DNA of 64,000 nt, taken from JAVJUV01 sp040220415. GTDB taxonomy: Bacteria > Pseudomonadota > Alphaproteobacteria > Rhodobacterales > Rhodobacteraceae. The stretch is taken from assembly GCA_040220415.1 (NCBI GenBank), contig JAVJUV010000092.1, positions 4,918-68,917 on the forward strand, given 5' to 3'. The notes beneath the pieces are model-generated. The model saw only the letters and a list, made by a program, of their open reading frames with translations, did not search any database and was not told where the DNA came from. Of this stretch, positions 33,566-42,491 are shown piece after piece. Position 1 is the first letter of the stretch. Each line of letters starts with the position of its first letter. Position numbers and translations under genes: made by a program.

Positions 33566-33581
33566 ATTTATCATGATTAAT
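33566..33581. promoter_or_regulatory. candidate GntR/FCD operator A
   Basis: ATTTATCATGATTAAT, centred on the palindrome ATCATGAT, lies 48 nt upstream of the GntR gene. An identical 16-mer occurs in inverted orientation at 35132-35147, which marks it as a shared operator and suggests autoregulation. Confidence 0.6.
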
Positions 33582-33628
33582 CGATCAGTCTTGCAGACCT
33601 GAGACCCCCCGGGAGGACACCACGCGAC

Positions 33629-34393
33629 ATGACCGCAGAAGAACCTTTCAGGATCGACCGCGCGCGGCGCTCGCGCCCGCAGCGGGTGGCCGAGGAGATC
33701 AAGCAGTGGGTGGTCGAGAAGGGCATGGAACCGGGCGACCGGCTGCCGGGCGAAGCGGAACTGATCGACCGGTTCGGCATGTCGAAGGGCACCATCCGCG
33801 AAGCGATGCGCCTGTTGCAGGCGCAGGGCCTTGTGGTGACCAAGACCGGTCCGGGCGGCGGCAGTTTCGTCGGCGAGGTCTCGGCCGATCGCGCCAATGC
33901 GCTGCTGGCGAACTATTTCTATTTCCAGAACATCTCGATCGACGACATCTACGCGGTGCGGATCGCGCTGGAGCCGGAGATCGCAGGTATGCTGGCCGGC
34001 CGTCTGTCGGATCATCAGATAAGGCGGCTGGAGGCGGTCATGGCGACCTATGCGGAACCGGCCGGCACGCCCGACGAGGAACGCCAGCAGCACATCGATT
34101 CGCTGCGGTTTCACGCGCTGCTGGCCGAGTTCTCGGATAACCGGGTTCTTGGTTTCTTCGTGGGGTTCATGTCGCAGATCCTGACCGATCTCACGGTCTT
34201 CCGGAAACTCTATTCCGAACCCAACCGCCAGCTCTGGGCAGAAGGACGGCAGCACCAGCTTGACCTTGTCGAGGCGTTGAGGTCAGGCGATGCGGAGCAG
34301 GCCCGCACGATCATGCGCGAGCACATGGAGCTGGCCCGGCGGCTGATGGAGGATCAGGAGGCGGTGGTGATGAAGAGGTTCATCGCCGAATAG
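33629..34393 (+). CDS. GntR-family (FadR/FCD) transcriptional regulator
   Basis: A 254-residue regulator with an N-terminal GntR winged helix (about 12-85: RPQRVAEEIKQWVVEKG, GMSKGTIREAMRLLQAQGL) and a C-terminal all-helical FCD ligand domain with metal-site His residues (RFHALLAEFSDN, EHMELARRL). GGGAGGAC precedes the ATG at a slightly long spacing. It sits before a convergent DUF1028 gene and a peptide-type importer, whose shared promoter region contains the same operator as its own promoter. Confidence 0.92.
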   Translation: MTAEEPFRIDRARRSRPQRVAEEIKQWVVEKGMEPGDRLPGEAELIDRFGMSKGTIREAMRLLQAQGLVVTKTGPGGGSFVGEVSADRANALLANYFYFQNISIDDIYAVRIALEPEIAGMLAGRLSDHQIRRLEAVMATYAEPAGTPDEERQQHIDSLRFHALLAEFSDNRVLGFFVGFMSQILTDLTVFRKLYSEPNRQLWAEGRQHQLDLVEALRSGDAEQARTIMREHMELARRLMEDQEAVVMKRFIAE

Positions 34394-34395
34394 GC

Positions 34396-35076
34396 CTAGC
34401 CCGCGTTTTCGAGGAAAGGTTGGTCTTTCTGCGGTTCGTCGAGAGTGGGCACGTGCGTGGCCCAGCGGGCGTAGCCGCCCGTCGTTGCATGGCGATGGAG
34501 CGTGCGCAGGTCGGACAGTGGCGACCCGGAACGGTCGATCCGAAGCGTGAGCGGCGGCGCGGCGCGGCTGACGACCAGAAGCGCTGCCGACAGGAGCCCG
34601 CGGCTGTCGCCCCCCGCCGCGGCCGCCGCGTCGAGGGCGTCGAGCAGGCGCACGTCGAACGTGCCCGGGGACGCAAGATAGCCCTGAAGCGCCGCGTCGA
34701 GAACGGCCTCGGATTGCAGAAGGTTGCCGGCGACCACGACCTTGTCGCCTTCGCGCGCGCCCGCCGCGGGGATGCTTTCGGCGCCGGTGAAGCTGGCGAC
34801 GCCGCCTTCGAGGTCCAGCGCCGTCAGTTGTCTCTGGTCGCGGCCCGCGTCCCGGGCAACCGTCTCGCCGACCGCCTGGACGGCGCTTTTTCCGGCGCGC
34901 ATCAGGTCGAGAACGCCCGTGCCCCAGATGGTCGACGGCAGCGATCCCTGCGACGCGCTCATCCCTGATTCGGGGTCGCCGCGCAGAACCCAGCCGCCCA
35001 CGCACAGGCTGCCCGTCGTTGCCGCACCGCCGTAACAGCCTGTTTTTTCATCGAACGCGAGGATCGAGATCGTCAT
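34396..35076 (-). CDS. DUF1028-family protein (Ntn-hydrolase-like)
   Basis: A 226-residue protein of the DUF1028 family: MTISILAFDEKTGCYGGAATTGSLCVGG at its start is written here in two parts, MTISILAFDEKTG and CYGGAATTGSLCVGGW, and ASQGSLPSTIWGTGVLDLM follows. The family is thought to have an Ntn-hydrolase fold and is often found with peptide transporters, so hydrolysis of an imported amide or peptide is a reasonable guess. It is divergent from the importer and convergent with gntR. Operator B lies 28 nt upstream. Confidence 0.85.
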   Translation of the reverse strand: MTISILAFDEKTGCYGGAATTGSLCVGGWVLRGDPESGMSASQGSLPSTIWGTGVLDLMRAGKSAVQAVGETVARDAGRDQRQLTALDLEGGVASFTGAESIPAAGAREGDKVVVAGNLLQSEAVLDAALQGYLASPGTFDVRLLDALDAAAAAGGDSRGLLSAALLVVSRAAPPLTLRIDRSGSPLSDLRTLHRHATTGGYARWATHVPTLDEPQKDQPFLENAG

Positions 35077-35103
35077 TTACGCGCCCTCCGGATGCAGGCT
35101 TGA

Positions 35104-35118
35104 ATTTATCATGACAAT
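35104..35118. promoter_or_regulatory. candidate GntR/FCD operator B
   Basis: ATTTATCATGACAAT matches operator A in its first 11 bases. It lies 28 nt upstream of the leftward DUF1028 start, on the DUF1028 side of the divergent control region. Confidence 0.5.
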
Positions 35119-35131
35119 TTGGCCTTATCGA

Positions 35132-35147
35132 ATTAATCATGATAAAT
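35132..35147. promoter_or_regulatory. candidate GntR/FCD operator C
   Basis: ATTAATCATGATAAAT is the exact reverse complement of operator A. It lies 33 nt upstream of the peptide-importer binding-protein start, centred 28 bp from operator B. Confidence 0.6.
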
Positions 35148-35179
35148 TAATGCCCAATTGAACAGCGGAGGTAAAGTTC

Positions 35180-36757
35180 ATGTCGCTCTTTTCTTTCACA
35201 CGGCGCGGAATGCTGGCGGCGGGGACCGCCCTGGCACTGACCCTTGCGTCGGCGGGTGGCGCCGTGGCGCAGACCCCGCCGGGCGTTCTGATCGTCGGCC
35301 AGATCGCCGAGCCAAAGTCGCTGGACCCGGACACGGTGACGGCCGTCAACGATTTCCGGATCCTGTTCAACGTCTATGACGGGCTGGTGCGCTACAAGTC
35401 CGGCACGCTCGAGGTCGAGCCCGCGCTGGCGGAAAGCTGGGAGATCAGCGAGGACGGCACGGTCTATACATTCACGCTGCGGGACGGCGTGAATTTCCAC
35501 GACGGCTCGCCCTTGAATGCCGAAGCGGTGAAATTCAATTTCGACCGGATGCTGGACGAGAACCATCCCTATTACGACACCGGTCCCTTCCCGCTGTCGT
35601 TCTTCTTCTCGGCTGTCGAGAACGTCGAGGCGGTGGACGACAGGACCGTGCGTTTCACGCTGAACGCGCCTTACGCGCCCTTCCTGTCGAACCTGGCTTA
35701 CACGCCGGGGCTGATCGTGTCGCAGGCCGCCGTCGAGGAGCGCGGCGCCGATTTCGGGCGCAACCCGTCGGGAACGGGGCCGTTCAAGTTCGTCGAGTGG
35801 CGCTCGAACGAGGCCGTGGTGGTGGAGCGCAACCCGGATTACTGGGACGGCGCGCCGGAACTGGAAGCCGTGGTCTACCGGCCGATCACCGATGCCAACA
35901 CCCGCACGGCGGAAATGCTGGCCGGCGGGATCGACGTGATGGTCGAGGTGCCGCCGGTCGCGCTGAGCGAGTTCCAGGGCGGCGGCTTCAACATCGTGGA
36001 ACAGGCCGGACCGCACGTCTGGTTCCTGATCCTGAATGCCAAGGAAGGCCCTTTCGCCGACAAGCGCGTGCGCCAGGCGGTGAACTATGCCGTGAACAAG
36101 TCGGCACTGGTCGACGAGGTGCTGGAAGGCACCGCCGAGGTCGCCGCGGGACCGACGCCGCCGGCCTTCGCCTGGGCGCATAACGAGGAACTGGAGCCCT
36201 ATCCCTATGATCCCGACAAGGCGCGCGAGCTGATCGCGGAAGCCGGGGTCGAGGGGGCCGAACTGACCTTCTACGTCACCGAGGGCGGCTCGGGGATGCT
36301 GGACCCGGTCGCGATGGGCACCGCGATCCAGGCCGACCTGGAAGCCGTGGGCTTCGACGTGTCGATCGAGACCTACGAGTGGAACACCTTCCTGGGCGAG
36401 GTGAACCCGGGCCTCGAAGGCAAGGCCGACATGGCCGAGATGGCGTGGATGACGAACGATCCCGACACGCTGCCCTTCCTGGCGCTGCGCACGGCGGCCT
36501 GGCCCGAAGAGGGCGGGTTCAACTCGGGTTACTATTCCAACCCGGAAGTGGACCGTCTGCTTGAGGCAGCCCGTGTCTCGACCGACCAGGAGGAGCGCGC
36601 GCGGCTTTACAAGGAGATGCAGACGATCGTGCAGGAGGATGCACCCTGGCTGTTCGTGGCGAACTGGAAGCAGAACGCCGTGACCAGCGACCGGGTCGAG
36701 AACTTCACCCTTGAGCCGTCGTTCTTCCTGCTGCTTGATGACGTGGTGAAGAAGTGA
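35180..36757 (+). CDS. peptide/nickel-type ABC importer, periplasmic binding protein (family 5)
   Basis: A 525-residue DppA/OppA-type binding protein. The signal peptide has a twin-arginine-like start (SFTRRGMLAAG) and cleavage near AVAQ-TPP. The mature part shows family 5 motifs AEPKSLDPDTVTAVNDFR, YTFTLRDGVNFHDGSPLNAE and RNPDYWDGAPELEAVVYR. It probably binds short peptides or similar compounds; specificity is unknown. GCGGAGG precedes the ATG. Operator C sits upstream, and a stem-loop separates it from the permease gene. Confidence 0.92.
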   Translation: MSLFSFTRRGMLAAGTALALTLASAGGAVAQTPPGVLIVGQIAEPKSLDPDTVTAVNDFRILFNVYDGLVRYKSGTLEVEPALAESWEISEDGTVYTFTLRDGVNFHDGSPLNAEAVKFNFDRMLDENHPYYDTGPFPLSFFFSAVENVEAVDDRTVRFTLNAPYAPFLSNLAYTPGLIVSQAAVEERGADFGRNPSGTGPFKFVEWRSNEAVVVERNPDYWDGAPELEAVVYRPITDANTRTAEMLAGGIDVMVEVPPVALSEFQGGGFNIVEQAGPHVWFLILNAKEGPFADKRVRQAVNYAVNKSALVDEVLEGTAEVAAGPTPPAFAWAHNEELEPYPYDPDKARELIAEAGVEGAELTFYVTEGGSGMLDPVAMGTAIQADLEAVGFDVSIETYEWNTFLGEVNPGLEGKADMAEMAWMTNDPDTLPFLALRTAAWPEEGGFNSGYYSNPEVDRLLEAARVSTDQEERARLYKEMQTIVQEDAPWLFVANWKQNAVTSDRVENFTLEPSFFLLLDDVVKK

Positions 36758-36762
36758 GCTTC

Positions 36763-36784
36763 GGGCCGGGCTGACGCCCGGTCC
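36763..36784 (+). other. intercistronic stem-loop after the peptide binding-protein gene
   Basis: A stem of 9 bp including one G-U (GGGCCGGGC / GCCCGGTCC) with loop TGAC, six nt past the binding-protein stop. There is no T-run. It is the same type of element as those after the other binding-protein genes in this window. Confidence 0.65.
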
Positions 36785-36898
36785 GACCCAAGGCGCGCGG
36801 GGGGTGTCGCCAACGGTCGCCTGGACCGGTGGCGCATCCATCGATAATCCCCTCGCGCTTTCCCGCGGGATTTTCACCAGCAAGAAGGGGTGCGGGCC

Positions 36899-37846
36899 AT
36901 GTCGGGTTACATCCTCAAACGGCTTCTCTCGGCGGTGCCCGTGCTGCTGGGGATCACGATCATCGTTTTCCTGATCATGGCGCTGATCCCGGGCGATCCG
37001 GCGACAGCCATCCTGGGCAGTTTCGCCACCCCCGAGAACGTTGCGCGGCTGAACCGCGATCTTGGCCTCGACCGCAGCATGGTCGAGCAGTATTTCATCT
37101 GGCTGGGCAACATGCTGACCGGCGATTTCGGCACCTCGTTCGCGCTGAACCGGCCGGTGCTGGACGAGGTTCTGGAGCGGTTCAACGGAACGCTGATCCT
37201 GGCCGGGACGGCGTTCGTGCTGTGTTCGGTCTTCGGCATCATCGCCGGGGTGATCTCGGCGGCGAACCAGTATGGCTGGGCGGACAAGGCGATCACCTTC
37301 GCCGTGCTGCTGGGCATCTCGATCCCGTCGTTCTTTCTGGGCATGATGATGATCCTGACCTTCGCGGTGAACCTGCGGCTGTTTCCCGTCTCGGGGATGT
37401 GGCCGATCTACGGTGATCGCGACCTGGCCGCGCTGGTCAGTCACCTGACCCTGCCCGCGATCGCGCTGGCGGTCGTCGCGACCGGGGTGATCGCGCGGCT
37501 GAGCCGGTCGGCGATGCTGGAGGTGCTGCGGCAGGATTACATCCGCACCGCCCGCGCCAAGGGCGTGCATGAGCGCGGCGTGATCTGGCGCCATGCCCTG
37601 CGGGCGGCGATGGTGTCGATCATCCCCGTCCTCGGCATTCAGGCGGGCTTCGTGCTGTCGGGCGCGGTCTATATCGAGATCGTGTTCCAGTGGCCCGGCG
37701 TCGGGCGGATGCTGGTGGACGCGATCCTGAAGCGCGACATCCTTCTGGTGCAGGGCGGCGTGGTCTTCGTCGCCGCGTGCTATGTGATGTTCAATATCGC
37801 GGTGGACGTGGCCCAGAGCCTGCTTGACCCGAGGATCAAGACGTGA
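36899..37846 (+). CDS. peptide/nickel-type ABC importer, permease (DppB-like)
   Basis: A 315-residue inner-membrane permease with the DppB N terminus YILKRLLSAVPVLLGITIIV, a periplasmic loop, and the ATPase-contact region DYIRTARAKGVHERGVIWRH. I chose ATG 36899, 8 nt after AAGAAGGGG, over a GTG 9 nt upstream. Its end overlaps the permease-ATPase fusion gene by 4 nt. Confidence 0.92.
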   Translation: MSGYILKRLLSAVPVLLGITIIVFLIMALIPGDPATAILGSFATPENVARLNRDLGLDRSMVEQYFIWLGNMLTGDFGTSFALNRPVLDEVLERFNGTLILAGTAFVLCSVFGIIAGVISAANQYGWADKAITFAVLLGISIPSFFLGMMMILTFAVNLRLFPVSGMWPIYGDRDLAALVSHLTLPAIALAVVATGVIARLSRSAMLEVLRQDYIRTARAKGVHERGVIWRHALRAAMVSIIPVLGIQAGFVLSGAVYIEIVFQWPGVGRMLVDAILKRDILLVQGGVVFVAACYVMFNIAVDVAQSLLDPRIKT

Positions 37847-39726
37847 GGGCGTTTCTGGCGCTGCTGTCGCGGAACCGGCTGGCGCTGGCGGGCGGGATCG
37901 TTCTGTGCCTGGTGGTCGTGCTTGCGCTGATCACGCCGCTTCTGCCGCTGGCCAATCCCGACGTGACTGACACCGCGAACCGCTTCAAGCGACCGTTCTC
38001 GGAGGGCGCGCTTCTGGGAACCGATCACCTTGGGCGTGACCTTCTTTCCCGTCTCTTGTGGGGCACGCAATTGTCGCTGGCCGTCGGGTTCGCCGCGGCG
38101 GTGATCGCCGCGACCCTCGGCGCCGCGATCGGGATCGTCGCGGGCTTCTACGGCGGGCGCACGGACAACGTGATCATGCGCGGCGTCGATATGCTGATGG
38201 CCTTTCCCTACATCCTGCTGGCTCTGGCCATCGTGGCGGCACTGGGACCGGGGCTGTTCAACGCGCTGATCGCCGTGTCGGTGGTCAACATCCCGTTTTT
38301 CGCCCGCAACATCCGGGGCATCACCGTGGGGATCGCGAACAAGGAATTCGTGGACGCCGCGCGGCTTTCCGGTCTGTCGAACGCGCGCATCATCCTGACC
38401 GAGATCCTGCCGAACGTGCTGCCCGTGATCGTGATCGCCATGTCGACGACGATTGGCTGGATGATCCTGGAGACCGCCGGCCTGAGTTTTCTGGGCCTTG
38501 GCAGCCAGCCGCCGCAGGCCGATCTCGGCTCGATGCTGGGCGAGGCCCGGTCGGCGCTGATCACCAATCCCCATACCTCGGTGGTACCGGGGGTCATGAT
38601 CCTGGTCATCGTCATGTCGATCAACCTGCTTGGCGACGGGGTGCGCGACGCGCTGGATCCGCGGCTGAAGTCCGGGGCGCTGTCGCGTCCGATGGCGGCG
38701 ACGATGGTGGACCGGCGCGGACCGGTGCCGGCACCCGAGGGCATCGGCCTTCTGGAAGTGCGGGACCTGGAGACCCAGTTTCACGTCAAGGACCGCGTCT
38801 ACCGCGCGGTGGGCGGGGTGTCGCTGCACGTCAAGCCCGGGGAATGCCTGGGCATCATCGGGGAAAGCGGATCGGGCAAGTCGGTCACGGCCCTTTCGGT
38901 CATGGGCCTTGTCGCGTCTCCGCCCGGCGTCATCACCGGGGGGGCCGCGCATTATGACGGCGAGGACCTGATCGGCGCCCCTTACCGCAAGCTGCGCAGC
39001 ATGCGCGGGCGCAATGTGGCTTACGTGTTCCAGGACCCGCTGACGACGTTGCATCCGCTTTACCGCGTCGGCGACCAGCTTGCCGAGGCGATCCGGGCGC
39101 ATCGCCCGATCAGCGCGGCCGAAGGCAGGGCCAGGGCCGTGGAACTGCTGAAGGACGTGCGCATTCCGAACCCCGAGCAGCGCATCAGCGATTTCCCGCA
39201 CGAGATGTCGGGGGGCATGCGGCAGCGGGTCGGTATCGCCATGGCGATGGCGAACGATCCCGACATCATCATCGCCGACGAACCGACGACGGCGCTGGAT
39301 GTGACGGTGCAGGCGCAGATCCTGTCCCTTCTGGACAACCTGCGGCGGTCGCGCGGACTGGCGATCGTCTTCATCACCCATGACTTCGGGGTCGTGGCGC
39401 AATTGTGCGACCGCGTGGCCGTGATGTACGCCGGGCGCATCGTCGAGGAAGGGCCGACCGAGGCGATCCTGGACCGGCCCGCGCATCCCTACACCGCGCG
39501 CCTGATGGCCTGCGTGCCGGAACTGGGGCGCGGCAAGCGGCGGCTGGAGGCGATCCCGGGGCTGCCGCCGGCCGTCGACCGGCTGCCGTCCGGCTGTGCC
39601 TTTGCCGACCGCTGCGACAGGGTCCGGGATGCCTGTCGGCAGTCCGAGATTGCCCTGACGCGCGAGGGAGACCGCGCGGTGCGGTGCCTGTTCCCGGTAT
39701 CCCCGAAAGCGGAGGCGGCCGAATGA
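37843..39726 (+). CDS. peptide-type ABC importer: DppC-like permease fused to DppD-like ATPase
   Basis: A 627-residue fusion. Residues 1 to about 275 are a DppC-type permease (GTDHLGRDLLSRLLWGTQLS; EFVDAARLSGLSNARII; GLSFLGLGSQPPQADLGSML). After a short linker, residues from about 300 are a DppD-type ATPase with Walker A GESGSGKS (about 341-348), signature MSGGMRQR (about 456), Walker B IIIADEPTTALD, and a C-terminal Cys-rich oligopeptide-transporter tail (GCAFADRCDRV). The frame is continuous with no sign of a sequencing slip. The start overlaps the DppB-like gene, and the end overlaps the next ATPase (ATGA). Confidence 0.92.
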   Translation: MRAFLALLSRNRLALAGGIVLCLVVVLALITPLLPLANPDVTDTANRFKRPFSEGALLGTDHLGRDLLSRLLWGTQLSLAVGFAAAVIAATLGAAIGIVAGFYGGRTDNVIMRGVDMLMAFPYILLALAIVAALGPGLFNALIAVSVVNIPFFARNIRGITVGIANKEFVDAARLSGLSNARIILTEILPNVLPVIVIAMSTTIGWMILETAGLSFLGLGSQPPQADLGSMLGEARSALITNPHTSVVPGVMILVIVMSINLLGDGVRDALDPRLKSGALSRPMAATMVDRRGPVPAPEGIGLLEVRDLETQFHVKDRVYRAVGGVSLHVKPGECLGIIGESGSGKSVTALSVMGLVASPPGVITGGAAHYDGEDLIGAPYRKLRSMRGRNVAYVFQDPLTTLHPLYRVGDQLAEAIRAHRPISAAEGRARAVELLKDVRIPNPEQRISDFPHEMSGGMRQRVGIAMAMANDPDIIIADEPTTALDVTVQAQILSLLDNLRRSRGLAIVFITHDFGVVAQLCDRVAVMYAGRIVEEGPTEAILDRPAHPYTARLMACVPELGRGKRRLEAIPGLPPAVDRLPSGCAFADRCDRVRDACRQSEIALTREGDRAVRCLFPVSPKAEAAE

Positions 39727-40676
39727 CCGATGCCCTGGCACTGACCAACCTGTCGAAGACCTTTCCGGTCGGGCGCCGCCTGTTCGGGTCGCCGAAGGTC
39801 TCGGTCAAGGCCGTGCATCCCGTCACGCTGACGGTGAAAGAGGGCGAGACGCTGGGGATCGTCGGAGAATCGGGCTGCGGGAAGTCGACGCTGGCGCGGA
39901 TGCTGGTGGGACTGCTGGAGCCCACGACCGGCACCATCGAAATCGAAGGCGAGGCCCTGAACAACGCCGATCCGGCGGCCTTCGGCCGGCGCATTCAATA
40001 CGTCTTCCAGGATCCGATTTCGTCGCTGAACCCGCGCAAGACCATCCGGCAGATCATGGAGACGCCCCTGAAACGCCTGCACGGGATGGCAAGGGCCGAC
40101 CGGGACCGGCGGATCGACGAGATCTTCGACAGCGTGAACCTGAGAGCCGAGTTCCTGGACCGGTATCCGCACGAGTTCTCTGGCGGACAGGCGCAGAGGA
40201 TCGGCATCGCGCGGGCGCTTGCCGCCGAGGCGCGCATCCTGATCCTGGATGAACCGGTCTCGGCGCTGGATGTGTCGGTGCAGGCGCAGGTGCTGAACCT
40301 TCTGGCCGATCTGAAGAAGGAATTCGGGCTGACCTATCTGTTCATCAGCCATGACCTGGCCGTCGTCGAGGCGGTCAGCGACCGGATCGCGGTGCTGTAC
40401 TTCGGCTCGGTCGTCGAGCTGGGAGAGGCGGAGACCATCTTCAAGGCGCCGCGCCACCCCTATACGCGCCTGCTTGCCGAAAGTGCCCCGGTCGAGGGAC
40501 GGCCCCTGACCGCGCCCGAGGCGGCGGGCAGCGAGTTGCCCGACCCCCTGAACCCGCCGCCGGGCTGCGCCTTTGCCGCCCGCTGCGCGTTCAGCAGTGA
40601 CAGGTGCCTGAAGGAAACGCCCGTGCTCGGCGGACCGGAGAAGGCGAAGGTCGCCTGCCACCATCCGCTGACGTGA
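39723..40676 (+). CDS. peptide-type ABC importer, second ATPase (DppF-like)
   Basis: A 317-residue ATPase with Walker A GESGCGKST, Q-loop YVFQDPISSLNPRKT, signature FSGGQAQR, Walker B ILILDEPVSALD and the C-terminal oligopeptide-transporter domain GCAFAARCAF. It pairs with the ATPase half of the fusion protein to give the usual heterodimer. Translationally coupled to the fusion gene and last in the importer operon. Confidence 0.92.
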   Translation: MTDALALTNLSKTFPVGRRLFGSPKVSVKAVHPVTLTVKEGETLGIVGESGCGKSTLARMLVGLLEPTTGTIEIEGEALNNADPAAFGRRIQYVFQDPISSLNPRKTIRQIMETPLKRLHGMARADRDRRIDEIFDSVNLRAEFLDRYPHEFSGGQAQRIGIARALAAEARILILDEPVSALDVSVQAQVLNLLADLKKEFGLTYLFISHDLAVVEAVSDRIAVLYFGSVVELGEAETIFKAPRHPYTRLLAESAPVEGRPLTAPEAAGSELPDPLNPPPGCAFAARCAFSSDRCLKETPVLGGPEKAKVACHHPLT

Positions 40677-40740
40677 GGGGCGGCCAGCGGCCCCTGCCCT
40701 GCGGTCGATGCCGTGCGGGAGGCTTGGGGCCGCGACCGGT

Positions 40741-41568
40741 TTAGCCCAGTTCCAGCGTCGAGACGGCGAAATGGTCGGCACACGTCGCGGGGAATGGGCC
40801 CCGGTACATGCGGGCGGTCTGGAAGCCGGGGGCGAGATGCAGCGCGCCGCAAAGCCTTTCCTGACCGGCAGAGCTGGAAGGCACGTCGATCACGATCTGG
40901 TTGCCGAACCGGGTTGCCGCGTGGGCGATCAGGTTTCCGGCGACGGTTTCGTCCGATGCCACCAGGGGACCGATCTTGCTGCCGGACCGGCAGCGCCGGA
41001 CGGTTGCGGCGCCGGCAAGGGATCCGTGCCTGTCGCAGACCAGCGTGGTTCGGTCGGGGGTGTTGCGGAACCAGGCGTCGAGGGCGGCCGGTTTTCGCCA
41101 CCCCGAAGCGGCGGCTTCCATGTCGATCAGCGCCGGCACGTCTTCTTCAGCGGCGAGGCGAATGTCCGGGCTTTCAAGCGCGTCCACCGGGCCGGAGAAC
41201 CGGGTCGTCCGTCCGGCGAGGGTGAAACCGGATCGCGCGTAGTTCGCCTGCTGGTCGGGCACGCCGTCCAGCCCCACCGTCCTGTCGCCGGCATGGGTCA
41301 GCGCGTGTTTCCAGAGCGCATGGCCGATGCCGCGGCCGCGATAGCCGGGCAGACAGAGATAGAGGCCGAGAAACGCGAAATCCGGGGAGTGGTTGACGAC
41401 GGAGATCGCGGCGACCGGCTTTTCGCGGTCGACCGCGAGGAAGAACCCCTGCGGGTCGGCTGCGTGGAAGGCTTCGGCGTCGCCTGTTCCCGGATTCCAT
41501 CCCTCGTCGGCGGCCCAGTCGAGAACCAGCGCCAGATCGGCGACGCTCATCCGTCGATGCCGGATCAT
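40741..41568 (-). CDS. GNAT-family N-acetyltransferase with two GNAT-like domains
   Basis: A 275-residue protein. The N-terminal half has a clear acetyl-CoA motif, LPGYRGRGIGHALWKHAL, preceded by GLYLCL. The C-terminal half (from about 145) reads as a second, weaker acetyltransferase-like domain without a clean P-loop. I chose ATG 41568, which overlaps the stop of the upstream GntR gene (ATGA); the longer frame upstream is not protein-like. It may acetylate an amine, perhaps the substrate of the polyamine-type importer on the other side. That is a guess from position. Confidence 0.8.
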   Translation of the reverse strand: MIRHRRMSVADLALVLDWAADEGWNPGTGDAEAFHAADPQGFFLAVDREKPVAAISVVNHSPDFAFLGLYLCLPGYRGRGIGHALWKHALTHAGDRTVGLDGVPDQQANYARSGFTLAGRTTRFSGPVDALESPDIRLAAEEDVPALIDMEAAASGWRKPAALDAWFRNTPDRTTLVCDRHGSLAGAATVRRCRSGSKIGPLVASDETVAGNLIAHAATRFGNQIVIDVPSSSAGQERLCGALHLAPGFQTARMYRGPFPATCADHFAVSTLELG

Positions 41569-42254
41569 CCGCCCAGCGCATCGCGCAGCGACGTCGTCCG
41601 CTTTGGCTGCGACCGGAGATCGAGCTGGGACACGATGTCGAGCAGATGGCCCTTCATGAGATCCTCGGCCGCATCGCCATCCTGCCTGCGGAGCGCGTCG
41701 ATGAGCGCGTGGTGCGCGTGACTTTCGCACATCGCATTCCGTCGGCGCCAGTAGAGCGCGATGACCAGCGACGAACGCGAGACAAGCTGCCGGATGAACT
41801 CCTCGATCGTCGCCTGATCCGCGATGCGCGCGATCTCGACGTGGAAATGGCCGGAGAGCTTCAGCGCGCGTCCGGCCTCGTCGGCGGCGAGCGCGGCGTG
41901 CTCTTCTTCGATATGCTTTTCCAGAAGCGCGATATCCCTGGGCGTGGTGCGTTCGGCCGCGGCCCGCGCCGTCCGGGGTTCCAGCAGCGCGCGGGCTTCG
42001 AAGACTTCGCGCGCTTCCTTGACCGAGGGCTTGGCGACATGGGCGCCGCGGTTCCGCTCGATCCGGAGCAGTCCGTCGTGCGCCAGCGTCCTGAGCGCCT
42101 GACGCACGACGGTGCGCCCTACCCCGAAAACCTCGCCGACCTCGTCTTCGCTGAGTTTCATCCCGGGCAGCACACGGTGCTCGTGAACGGCCTCGGTCAG
42201 CCGCGCCGCGATTTCTTCGGCGGTTGTTGCCGTGGTTGGATCAAAGTTTTTCAA
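41565..42254 (-). CDS. GntR-family (FCD) transcriptional regulator
   Basis: A 229-residue regulator with a GntR winged helix (about 10-75: FGVGRTVVRQALRTLAHDGL) and an FCD ligand domain whose metal-site residues are visible in HFHVEIARIAD and HAHHALIDAL. It is in a two-gene operon with the acetyltransferase and is divergent from the polyamine-type importer; a GTATAC-centred site lies between them. Confidence 0.92.
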   Translation of the reverse strand: MKNFDPTTATTAEEIAARLTEAVHEHRVLPGMKLSEDEVGEVFGVGRTVVRQALRTLAHDGLLRIERNRGAHVAKPSVKEAREVFEARALLEPRTARAAAERTTPRDIALLEKHIEEEHAALAADEAGRALKLSGHFHVEIARIADQATIEEFIRQLVSRSSLVIALYWRRRNAMCESHAHHALIDALRRQDGDAAEDLMKGHLLDIVSQLDLRSQPKRTTSLRDALGG

Positions 42255-42336
42255 AGAATGCGCCTCCGTGGTCGATTCCTAGTCAGAATCACTCATTGAC
42301 GGCAAGAGCGGTGACGATTGGCGACACATCCAAAAT

Positions 42337-42353
42337 ATTATCGTATACAATTT
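42337..42353. promoter_or_regulatory. candidate GntR/FCD operator (GTATAC core)
   Basis: TATTATCGTATACAATT is a near-palindrome around GTATAC at 42343-42348 in the AT-rich part of the 237-nt divergent region. Sequences of the form ATNGTATACNAT are typical for FCD-type GntR regulators, as far as I recall. It would control the importer operon and/or gntR. Confidence 0.5.
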
Positions 42354-42491
42354 CTGCTCGTTTTTTGCACAACCCGCACCCCCGGCGCACGGAAATCCGC
42401 CAGTTGCCGGTGTGCCGCTCCGCCGGACAACGATAGCGTTTCCGCGTAACGCGTTCCCCCGCCAAGTCTTGCCGAAAGACCAGGGGGAAAC

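Noticed and set aside
35147..37594. Long - strand open frames opposite the peptide importer, and similar long frames opposite many other genes
   Set aside because: They are Arg/Pro/Gln/His-rich shadows of GC-rich genes on the other strand, with no motifs or ribosome sites.
37843..39726. Permease-ATPase fusion as a sequencing artefact
   Set aside because: The linker is in frame, the codon bias is continuous, and the junctions with both neighbouring genes keep the usual 4-nt overlaps.
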